DNA from: Roseovarius sp. THAF27
Lineage (GTDB): Bacteria > Pseudomonadota > Alphaproteobacteria > Rhodobacterales > Rhodobacteraceae
Direction of reading: 5' to 3'
Assembly (NCBI RefSeq): GCF_009363655.1
Contig: NZ_CP045393.1
Coordinates: forward strand, 310,001-374,000
DNA: 64,000 nt
How positions within the stretch are numbered: the first letter of the stretch is position 1; each line of letters opens with the position of its first letter. A program made the position numbers and the translations under genes. The notes below the pieces were generated by a model. It was not told the DNA's origin. It did no database searches and worked only from the letters and a program-made list of their open reading frames with translations. Positions 17,304-23,859 of this stretch are shown piece by piece.

Positions 17304-18881
17304 TCAGTAGCCCAGGGCGCAGCCGTCCTTGCGCGGGTCGGAGCCGCCTTCGAGAACCCCGTTCTCCTTGATCTCGATTGCCTGGGCGCCGCCGATCGCC
17401 TCGTCGGCCTCGACCACGTTGTGGCCCAGATCTGCCAGTTCGCGGTGCACGTCCGGCGCGTAGCCGGTTTCGACCCGAAGCTCGCCCGCGTCGGGGAAAC
17501 AGCGCGGCGCGTCGATGGCCTCCTGCGGGGACAGGCCGAAATCGCGCAGGTTCGAGACAAAGCGGGCGTGGCCGTTTGCCTGGTACGCGCCGCCCATCAC
17601 GCCGAAGGGCATGGTGACACGGCCCCCCTCGCGCAGCATGCCGGGAATGATCGTGTGCATCGGGCGTTTGCCGCCGTTCATCTCGTTCGCGTGGCCCTCT
17701 TCGAGCGTGAAGCCCGCGCCGCGGTTTTGCAGCAGGATGCCGAATTTTTCCGACGCGATACCCGAGCCGAACCCGTGGAAGATGGAATAGATCAGCGACA
17801 CCGCCATGCGGTCGCGGTCGACCACGGTGATGTAGATCGTGTCGCGGTGCACGGCCTCGCTGAGCGAGGTGGCGGACGGCATCGCCTTTTTCGGGTCGAT
17901 CAGGGCGGCGAGCGCGCGGGCGGTGTCCATCGACAGCATGTGATCCAGCCGCGCGGTGCGGTCGGTATCGGCCATGAAGCGGTTGCGGGCGTCGTAGGCC
18001 AGCTTGGTCGCCTCGGCCTCGATATGGGCGCGCGTTGTGCCGAACGGGTCCATCGACGCGATGTCGAACTGGGCCAGGATGTTGAGCAGCAGGATCGCCG
18101 TGGCGCCCTGGCCGTTGGGCGGATGCTCGACCAGGTCGATGCCGCCATAGCTGCCGCTGATGGGGTCGGTGGGCGTCGCGGCGGTGGCGGCGAAATCGTC
18201 GCCGGTGTGCACGCCGCCCTCGGCGTTGAGCGCGGCGACCATGTCGTCGGCCACCTCGCCCTTGTAGAAGGCGTCACGCCCGTCGCGGGCGATTCGGCGC
18301 AGCACCTCGGCCTGTCCGGGGGCGCGGAACATCTCGCCCTGCTTCAGCGGTTGGCCACCGTTGATGTAATGGGTCAGGCCGTGGCCCTGCAGGCTTTCGG
18401 CGGCCCGGGGCCAGTCATTGGCGACGCGGGGGGCCACCGGCACACCCTCTTCGGCGTAGTGGATTGCGGGTTGCAGAAGGGCGTCGAGACCCAGTTTGCC
18501 ATGTGCGTCCGACAAGTGGCAGAAGGCGTCGACCGCGCCGGGGATGGTGACCGCTTCGGGCCCGTGCAACGGGACGGTGTCGAGGCCACGGGCGCGCAGG
18601 TCGGCGGCGCTGGCGGCGGCCGGGGCGCGGCCGGAGCCGTTCAGCGCATGGATGTCGTCGCTGCCGGGCCGGGTGAACAGCGCGAAGCAGTCGCCGCCGA
18701 TGCCGGTCATCTGCGGCTCGCAGATGCCCAGCAGAACGGCGCCGGCAATGGCGGCGTCCATGGCGTTGCCGCCGCGTTTCAGAATGTCGATGGCGGCCTG
18801 GGCGGCCAAGGGGTGCGACGTGGCGCACATGCCGTTGGTGGCGAGGACGGCCGAGCGGCCGGGACGTTGGAAGTCGCGCAT
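17304..18881 (-). CDS. Gamma-glutamyltransferase-family protein
   Basis: A 525-residue N-terminal nucleophile hydrolase. GGT-like enzymes cleave gamma-glutamyl bonds and mature by self-cleavage into large and small subunits. The probable nucleophile is Thr348 in AVHRDTIYITVVD. GGNAMDAAIAGA near the start and GFGSGIASEKFG, then MNGGKRPMHTIIP in the small subunit are typical. No signal peptide is seen from ATG 18881, unlike classic periplasmic GGT, so a cytosolic acylase-like role is possible. Longer frames upstream do not resemble the family. Substrate is uncertain. Confidence 0.87.
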   Translation of the reverse strand: MRDFQRPGRSAVLATNGMCATSHPLAAQAAIDILKRGGNAMDAAIAGAVLLGICEPQMTGIGGDCFALFTRPGSDDIHALNGSGRAPAAASAADLRARGLDTVPLHGPEAVTIPGAVDAFCHLSDAHGKLGLDALLQPAIHYAEEGVPVAPRVANDWPRAAESLQGHGLTHYINGGQPLKQGEMFRAPGQAEVLRRIARDGRDAFYKGEVADDMVAALNAEGGVHTGDDFAATAATPTDPISGSYGGIDLVEHPPNGQGATAILLLNILAQFDIASMDPFGTTRAHIEAEATKLAYDARNRFMADTDRTARLDHMLSMDTARALAALIDPKKAMPSATSLSEAVHRDTIYITVVDRDRMAVSLIYSIFHGFGSGIASEKFGILLQNRGAGFTLEEGHANEMNGGKRPMHTIIPGMLREGGRVTMPFGVMGGAYQANGHARFVSNLRDFGLSPQEAIDAPRCFPDAGELRVETGYAPDVHRELADLGHNVVEADEAIGGAQAIEIKENGVLEGGSDPRKDGCALGY

Positions 18882-19084
18882 GGTTTTCCCGTTGATTGCA
18901 ATGCTGTGCGGCACCTTAGGGGGCGCGCTCGGGAATGCCAATGTGATGGGAAGAAGAAGTACCTCGACGCCGCGCACTGGGTGGGGGCTGTTAAACGCGG
19001 CGCCGAGGGAAGCCATATGCAGCTACAGGTTGGTATATGCGGGGGCTTTGGGGCGGCGTTGCGATGGGAATTGGGCGATTTGGT

Positions 19085-19102
19085 GGCGCGGTTTGCCGCG
19101 CC
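19085..19102 (-). terminator. Hairpin downstream of the anti-sigma kinase gene
   Basis: GGCGCGG and CCGCGCC pair perfectly around a four-base loop, seven bases past the stop codon of the gene on the minus strand. No T tract follows, so termination is plausible but unproven. Confidence 0.45.
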
Positions 19103-19109
19103 GCGTGTT

Positions 19110-19556
19110 TCAGCGCGGAAACCGCAGGCTGAGCGTGTTTTGTCCTGACGTTCGGGTGTAGCTCAGGTCGCGGCACAGGCTGTGAATGAGGAACCAGCCG
19201 AATCCCCCTTCGGGCAGAGTCGACCGGGGGCCGGCGCTGTCCGGCAGGTGGGCCGGAGGCAGATCCTGGCCGGGGATGGCGCGGCCGCTGTCGATCAGGA
19301 TCACGTCCACGCGGTCGGGCAGCAGGTCGACCGTCATGGTGACCGGACCAGGCGCGCGGTCGGCATAGGCATGTTCGGTGATGTTGTTGAGCGCTTCGCT
19401 GACCGCGAGCGCGATGGAGCCGCGCAGGTCCCTGTCGATCCCGGCCTCGTCCAGGTTGCTGGCCAAGCTTTCGACCATGTCGCGCACGTGCAGGTTCGTC
19501 GCTGTCGTGCACCACGAGATCAGCGGATCGGGCAGGGAGGGGGCGGTGGTGGCCAC
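19110..19556 (-). CDS. RsbW/SpoIIAB-like anti-sigma factor kinase
   Basis: A 148-residue GHKL ATPase of the anti-sigma factor type (HATPase_c_2). Such proteins bind a sigma factor and phosphorylate a STAS partner. The ATP-binding boxes are visible: N-box EALNNITEHAY with Glu54/Asn58, G1 box IDSGRAIP with Asp89, and G2 box EGGFGWFLI at 116-124. Translation starts at GTG 19556, nine bases after the stop of the STAS gene, so both are one operon. No sigma factor or phosphatase gene is in the neighbourhood, so the regulated output must be encoded elsewhere. Confidence 0.85.
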   Translation of the reverse strand: MATTAPSLPDPLISWCTTATNLHVRDMVESLASNLDEAGIDRDLRGSIALAVSEALNNITEHAYADRAPGPVTMTVDLLPDRVDVILIDSGRAIPGQDLPPAHLPDSAGPRSTLPEGGFGWFLIHSLCRDLSYTRTSGQNTLSLRFPR

Positions 19557-19565
19557 GGCCCAGGA

Positions 19566-19904
19566 TCAGCCCGCCGCGCGTTGCAGCGCCGCGGCCATGT
19601 CGGGGTGGATGACGAAGATCGAATCCATGCGCGTGAGGCGAAAGACCTTGGCCACGTCCGGCGTCAGGCCGGCCAGGTCCAGCCGCCGGCCGTCGCCCAT
19701 CTGCTTCATCGAGGCGACGATGGCGCCGAGGCCGCTGGAATCGACGAACGCCACGCCGGAGAGGTCGAGCACCACATGGGCGGGGCCATCTTCGGTGAGG
19801 CGGCGCATCTCGTCCTTGAACCGGATGGCGGAGGCGGCGTCGATCCGGTTGTCTTCGACGGTGATAACGTTGATGTTGTTGTGAGTGGCGCAGGTGAGTT
19901 GCAT
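19566..19904 (-). CDS. STAS-domain anti-anti-sigma factor (RsbV/SpoIIAA-like)
   Basis: A 112-residue STAS protein that would antagonise the kinase encoded directly downstream. The phosphorylation motif VAFVDSSGLGAI is intact, with Ser57 (second Ser of DSSG) as the likely phospho-site. GGAGG lies upstream of ATG 19904, so that start is preferred over an ATG five codons earlier. Together with the kinase it forms a partner-switching module. In the family such pairs often respond to stress or energy signals, but nothing in the sequence shows which. Confidence 0.87.
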   Translation of the reverse strand: MQLTCATHNNINVITVEDNRIDAASAIRFKDEMRRLTEDGPAHVVLDLSGVAFVDSSGLGAIVASMKQMGDGRRLDLAGLTPDVAKVFRLTRMDSIFVIHPDMAAALQRAAG

Positions 19905-20016
19905 GATGCCTCCGGACACATGGATGTTGCGCGCAGCCTAGGCGCAATTCCTTACCAAACCGTGTGGCCCCGTGAGCTTTCCCGGCGTGGCACCCAAGGA
20001 CGAAAGGACAATCAGC

Positions 20017-21189
20017 ATGAAAGACGTTGTGATCGCAGGCGCGGCGCGCACGCCGATGGGCGGCTTCCAGGGGGATTTCGATGGCGTCGAGGCCAGCGTC
20101 CTGGGCGGCGCAGCGATTGCCGCGGCGCTGAAGGATGCGGGCGCCGCGACCGTGAGCGAGTTGTTGATGGGCTGCGTGCTGCCGGCGGGCCAGGGGCAGG
20201 CTCCGGCGCGCCAGGCGGGGTTCAAGGCGGGGCTGGGCGAAGAGGTGCCGGCGACCACGCTGAACAAGATGTGCGGTTCGGGCATGAAGGCGGCGATGAT
20301 CGGGTTCGACCAGATCGCGCTGGGCCACACCGACACGATGGTGACGGGCGGCATGGAGAGCATGTCGAACGCGCCGTACCTCTTGCCCAAGATGCGCGGC
20401 GGGGCGCGGATCGGGCATGGGCAGGTGATCGACCACATGTTCCTTGACGGGCTCGAAGACGCCTATGACAAGGGGCGGCTGATGGGCACCTTCGCCGAGG
20501 ATTGCGCCGAGAAATATCAATTCACCCGCGAGGCGCAGGATGCCTATGCCATCGGGTCTCTGGAAGGGGCGCTGGAGGCGCAGAAATCGGGTGCGTTCGC
20601 GGGCGAGATCGCGCCGGTGACGCTGGAGACGCACAAGGGCACGGTCGTGGTCGAGACCGACGAGCAGCCCGGCAAGGCGCGGCCCGAGAAGATCCCGCAG
20701 TTGAAGCCTGCTTTCCGCGAGGGCGGGACGGTGACGGCGGCCAATTCAAGCTCGATCAGCGACGGGGCGGCGGCCCTGGTGCTGGCCTCGCGCGAGGCCG
20801 CAGAGGCGCAGAGGCTGAAGATCCGGGCGCGGATCCTGGGCCATGCAAGCCACGCGCAGGCGCCGGGATGGTTCACCACGGCGCCGGTGCCCGCGGCGCA
20901 GAAGCTGCTGGAACGGATCGGCTGGACGAAGGACGACGTGGACCTGTGGGAGGTGAACGAGGCCTTTGCCGTGGTCCCCATGGCGTTCATGCACGAGATG
21001 GGCCTGCCGCGCGAGAAGGTGAACGTGCATGGCGGGGCCTGTGCGCTGGGGCACCCCATCGGGGCGAGCGGGGCGCGGATCATGGTGACGCTGCTGAACG
21101 CGTTGGAAAGGCGAGATCTGAAACGCGGTGTTGCGGCGATCTGCATCGGCGGGGGCGAAGGCACGGCCATCGCGATCGAGCGGGTCTGA
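20017..21189 (+). CDS. Acetyl-CoA C-acetyltransferase/thiolase II
   Basis: A 390-residue thiolase. It either condenses two acetyl-CoA (for polyhydroxyalkanoate or ketone-type metabolism) or cleaves 3-ketoacyl-CoA. The catalytic set is complete: Cys86 in NKMCGSGMK, His346 in ALGHPIGASG, and Cys376 in ICIGGGEG. Direction cannot be read from sequence, and no phaB or beta-oxidation gene adjoins it. ATG 20017 follows a GAAAGGA site; an earlier in-frame ATG would add fifteen unrelated residues. A double palindrome follows the stop. Confidence 0.92.
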   Translation: MKDVVIAGAARTPMGGFQGDFDGVEASVLGGAAIAAALKDAGAATVSELLMGCVLPAGQGQAPARQAGFKAGLGEEVPATTLNKMCGSGMKAAMIGFDQIALGHTDTMVTGGMESMSNAPYLLPKMRGGARIGHGQVIDHMFLDGLEDAYDKGRLMGTFAEDCAEKYQFTREAQDAYAIGSLEGALEAQKSGAFAGEIAPVTLETHKGTVVVETDEQPGKARPEKIPQLKPAFREGGTVTAANSSSISDGAAALVLASREAAEAQRLKIRARILGHASHAQAPGWFTTAPVPAAQKLLERIGWTKDDVDLWEVNEAFAVVPMAFMHEMGLPREKVNVHGGACALGHPIGASGARIMVTLLNALERRDLKRGVAAICIGGGEGTAIAIERV

Positions 21190-21194
21190 GGCCG

Positions 21195-21243
21195 CAAATC
21201 TTTTGGGAAAAGATTTGCCAAGAGTTTTCATGAAAACTCTTGG
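21195..21243. repeat. Pair of palindromes (bidirectional terminator-like repeat)
   Basis: CAAATCTTTT and AAAAGATTTG (21195-21217) form a perfect ten-pair stem with loop GGG. Directly after, bases 21218-21243 are a perfect 26-base palindrome centred on CATG with arms CCAAGAGTTTT. Both arms give T runs, so it could terminate transcription of the thiolase gene. From memory it resembles a dispersed Roseobacter intergenic element. Confidence 0.7.
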
Positions 21244-21258
21244 CGTGGGAGGTGCGCG

Positions 21259-21714
21259 ATGCGTGCGGATTATGAAGACCTGGCGAAAACCATCGGGGCG
21301 CTGACCGAGGGCGAGACCGATGAGGTGGCGCTGATGGCCACGTTGGTGTGCGAGTTGCACCACGCGGACGCGCGCTTCGACTGGACCGGGTTCTACCGGG
21401 TGACCGGGCCGGAGCTGTTGAAGATCGGCCCGTACCAGGGCGGGCATGGCTGTTTGCAGATCCCGTTTTCGCGCGGCGTCTGCGGGGCGGCGGCTCGGAC
21501 GGGCGAGGTGCAGCTGGTGGACGATGTCGACAGTTTCGACGGGCATATCGCCTGTGCCAGTTCGACCCGGTCGGAGATCGTGCTGCCGGTATGGGACGGG
21601 CAGGAGCGGTTGCTGGGCGTGCTCGATATCGACAGCGACCGGCCAGCCGCGTTCGACGCGGCGGACGCCGACGGGCTGGGTGCGATCCTCAAGATGGTGT
21701 TCGGACGCCTGTAG
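21259..21714 (+). CDS. msrC: Free methionine-(R)-sulfoxide reductase (GAF domain)
   Basis: A 151-residue GAF-fold enzyme that reduces free methionine-R-sulfoxide, protecting against oxidative damage. The three redox cysteines are present as Cys65 (GGHGCLQI), Cys75 (SRGVCGAA) and Cys99 (HIACASSTRSE). Their spacing of 10 and 24 residues equals that of the E. coli enzyme as I recall it (Cys84/94/118). DWTGFYR and LGVLDIDSD also fit. A GGGAGG ribosome site precedes the ATG. It lies just before the operon headed by the XRE-cupin regulator but is separated from it by an operator-like region. Confidence 0.92.
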   Translation: MRADYEDLAKTIGALTEGETDEVALMATLVCELHHADARFDWTGFYRVTGPELLKIGPYQGGHGCLQIPFSRGVCGAAARTGEVQLVDDVDSFDGHIACASSTRSEIVLPVWDGQERLLGVLDIDSDRPAAFDAADADGLGAILKMVFGRL

Positions 21715-21792
21715 AGATTCGCAGGCGCGCGCGGTGCGGGGGGTGAAGCCTCCGGCGGGCGTGTTTCGGGGGCAGTGAAATTTTTATTGATT

Positions 21793-21840
21793 TTTTCACG
21801 CGACTCGCGCAGCGTGAAAACTGACCGAAGAATTTCACGG
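21793..21840 (+). promoter_or_regulatory. Inverted-repeat operator upstream of the XRE-cupin regulator
   Basis: TTTTCACGC (21793-21801) and GCGTGAAAA (21812-21820) are exact reverse complements with a ten-base spacer, in an AT-rich stretch. A third half-site, TTTCACGG, lies at 21833-21840, and GTGAAA occurs at 21774-21779. The centre-to-centre spacing suits a dimeric helix-turn-helix protein. I infer autoregulation by the gene immediately downstream. Confidence 0.6.
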
Positions 21841-21852
21841 GAAGAGTGCCCT

Positions 21853-22425
21853 TTGGAACAGAGCCAGATCTCCGCCATGCGCAGCCTCGGGGCCGATCTG
21901 CGGGCCTTGCGAAAATCACGGGGGCTGACGTTGAGCGATATGGCGCAGGCGTTGGGTCGGTCGGTGGGCTGGCTGAGCCAGGTGGAGCGGGACCTGTCGG
22001 AGCCGTCGATTTCCGACCTGCGGGCGATTGCGGGCGCGTTTGACGTGCCGATGTCGTTTCTCTTTGCCCATGCCAGTGCCCCGGCGGACGAGCAGGGTAT
22101 CATCGTGCGCGAAGGATCGCGGCGGCGGATGGGGTCGGGCGAGGAAGGCCTGATAGAGGAATTGCTGTCGCCGGACCTGAGTGACGATTTCGAGGTGATC
22201 CACTCGACGTTCCGGCCCGGATCGAAAATGCAGCGCCCTGCCACGCGGCCGACGCAGGAGGTGGGCTACGTGGTGTCGGGCCGGCTGGACCTAAGCATCG
22301 GCGGCCGGGATTTTACCGTGGGGCCGGGGGACAGTTTTCGAATCCGGCATGAAACCTATGCGTGGTCAAACCCTTATGATGAGCCGTGTGTCGCGATCTG
22401 GGTGATCGCGCCGCCGGTTTATTGA
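21853..22425 (+). CDS. XRE-family transcriptional regulator with C-terminal cupin
   Basis: A 190-residue regulator. The N-terminal helix-turn-helix (SLGADLRALRKSRGLTLSD then LGRSVGWLSQVERDLSEPS) spans roughly residues 8-65. A cupin domain follows (RPTQEVGYVVSGRLDLSIGG, then GPGDSFRI) and probably binds a small effector. This architecture is known from regulators of amino-acid, polyamine and betaine genes. The start is taken as TTG 21853, because the nearest upstream ATG (21775) would place the operator-like repeats inside the coding region. An internal ATG at 21880 is also possible. It heads an eleven-gene unit whose gaps are all under 40 bases. Confidence 0.82.
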   Translation: MEQSQISAMRSLGADLRALRKSRGLTLSDMAQALGRSVGWLSQVERDLSEPSISDLRAIAGAFDVPMSFLFAHASAPADEQGIIVREGSRRRMGSGEEGLIEELLSPDLSDDFEVIHSTFRPGSKMQRPATRPTQEVGYVVSGRLDLSIGGRDFTVGPGDSFRIRHETYAWSNPYDEPCVAIWVIAPPVY

Positions 22426-22435
22426 TGGTGATGGC

Positions 22436-23056
22436 ATGAGCCTGGAGGGATGGACCGTGTTCGCGCTCTTCTGGGTGGTGTTCGTGACCACGCCGGGGCC
22501 GAACGCGGTCAATTGCATCACCAACGGCATGACGATGGGGTTTCGCCGCAGCCTGTGGGGGGTGGCGGCGATCCTGACGCAGGCGGCGCTGTTCCTGACC
22601 TTGTCGGCGGCGGGGGTGACGGCGCTGATCGCGGCCTCGCCGGAAGCGTTCCAGGTGGCGAAATTCATCGGGGCCGGGTTCCTGATCTATCTCGGGATAC
22701 GCGGCTGGATCATGGCGCGGCGGCAGATGGTCGTGGCCGCGCCGGACGGGCGCGGCATCTACTGGCGGGCCCTTGCCATCGCCACGATCAACCCCAAGAG
22801 CGTGGCGGGATACCTGGCCGCGTTCAGCCAGTTCGTGCAGCCGGACGTGCCGATCTGGAGCCAGATGTGGGTGATCTTTCCCACCGCGCTGAGCCTGACG
22901 GCGCTGAGCTATATGGGCTACACGGCGCTGGGCGCGGGGCTGGGCCGGGCGGCGCTGGGGGCGGTGTTCAACGTGTGGCTGCGCCGGGGGCTGGCGGCGT
23001 GTTTCGTGATCTACGGCGTGCTGCTGGGCGCGGCTTCGACGCCGGGGAGGGCTTGA
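22436..23056 (+). CDS. LysE/RhtB-family exporter (first copy)
   Basis: A 206-residue inner-membrane exporter of the LysE/RhtB family, which moves amino acids or related compounds out of the cell. About six hydrophobic segments are seen, with the family motif TPGPNAVNCITNGMTMGFRR near residues 19-38 and TINPKSVAGYLAAFSQF in the middle. It begins ten bases after the XRE-cupin stop and ends one base before the first GFA gene. The exported compound is presumably linked to the demethylation genes downstream, but this is inference. A second, clearly different LysE copy lies further along the same unit. Confidence 0.87.
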   Translation: MSLEGWTVFALFWVVFVTTPGPNAVNCITNGMTMGFRRSLWGVAAILTQAALFLTLSAAGVTALIAASPEAFQVAKFIGAGFLIYLGIRGWIMARRQMVVAAPDGRGIYWRALAIATINPKSVAGYLAAFSQFVQPDVPIWSQMWVIFPTALSLTALSYMGYTALGAGLGRAALGAVFNVWLRRGLAACFVIYGVLLGAASTPGRA

Positions 23057-23057
23057 G

Positions 23058-23459
23058 ATGATCAAGGGTGCGTGCCTGTGCGGGGCGGTGGCGTTCCGGC
23101 TGGAGGGCAAGGCACGGGACATCCTGGGGTGCCATTGCGGGCAGTGCCGCAAGCAATCGGGGTTTTACTGGGCGGCGACCTCGGTGGCGGACGAAGGCCT
23201 GGTGATGGAGCGCGACGATGGGCTGGCGTGGTTCCAGTCCAGCCAGATGGCGCGGCGGGGCTTCTGCAAGATTTGCGGGTCCGGCCTGTTTTGGAAGCCG
23301 GAGGATGCGCCGCGCACGGTCGTTGCCGCGGCATCGTTGGAGCCGGGGCATGGGCTGAAGATGACCGCCCATGTCTTTCTGGAGGACAAGGGCGATTATT
23401 ACGAGATCGGCGACGGGTTGCCGCAGTTCGCGCGGTTCAGTGGAGGTGAGAATGCTTGA
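23058..23459 (+). CDS. GFA-family (glutathione/formaldehyde-activating-like) zinc protein, copy 1
   Basis: A 133-residue member of the GFA/CENP-V family. The zinc-binding cysteines are intact: CLCG at residues 6-9, CHCGQC around 25-30, and GFCKICGSGLFW near 70. Founding members were described as activating formaldehyde with glutathione, though that activity is disputed for the wider family. Within this unit the encoded demethylases would release C1 units, so a formaldehyde-related role fits. It overlaps the second GFA gene by eight bases. Confidence 0.85.
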   Translation: MIKGACLCGAVAFRLEGKARDILGCHCGQCRKQSGFYWAATSVADEGLVMERDDGLAWFQSSQMARRGFCKICGSGLFWKPEDAPRTVVAAASLEPGHGLKMTAHVFLEDKGDYYEIGDGLPQFARFSGGENA

Positions 23460-23820
23460 GGGAAGTTGTTTGTGCGGAAATATCCGGTTCAGCGTGACGG
23501 GTGCGCCGCAGGGCGTGTCGGCCTGTCATTGCGGGCAGTGCCGCAAGCAATCGGGGCATGTGTGGTCCTCGGCCTTCGTGCCGGAGACGGACCTGGAGAT
23601 CACCGGCGAGGTGACGTGGTACGAGGCGACGCCACAGGCCAAGCGGGGCTTCTGCGCGACCTGCGGGGCGTTCCTGTTCTGGAAGGCGCATGACGAGGAC
23701 ACGATGAGCTTTGCCCTGGGGGCGCTGGACGGACCCACGGGGCTGCGGCTGGAGAAGCATATCTTTACCGCCGACAAGGGGGATTACTACCAGATCGCGG
23801 ACGGGGTTCCGCAGAAATGA
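23452..23820 (+). CDS. GFA-family zinc protein, copy 2
   Basis: A 122-residue GFA/CENP-V protein, a tandem paralogue of the preceding gene. It shares GxCLCG, CHCGQCRKQSG and RGFCxxCGxxLFW and a common C-terminal KGDYYxIxDGxPQ. The start ATG 23452 lies inside the end of copy 1 and has a GGAGGTGAG ribosome site, so translation is coupled. The two copies have diverged considerably outside the cysteine motifs, which suggests either different partners or a heteromer. It sits 39 bases before the first FAD-GcvT dehydrogenase gene. Confidence 0.85.
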   Translation: MLEGSCLCGNIRFSVTGAPQGVSACHCGQCRKQSGHVWSSAFVPETDLEITGEVTWYEATPQAKRGFCATCGAFLFWKAHDEDTMSFALGALDGPTGLRLEKHIFTADKGDYYQIADGVPQK

Positions 23821-23859
23821 TCGGGCCGCTTGATGGCCCTCGACCGGGGAGAGATGGAA

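Noticed and set aside
21775..21852. Longer ATG start for the XRE-cupin regulator
   Set aside because: It would bury an exact inverted-repeat operator in coding sequence and add residues before the helix-turn-helix that do not look like the family.
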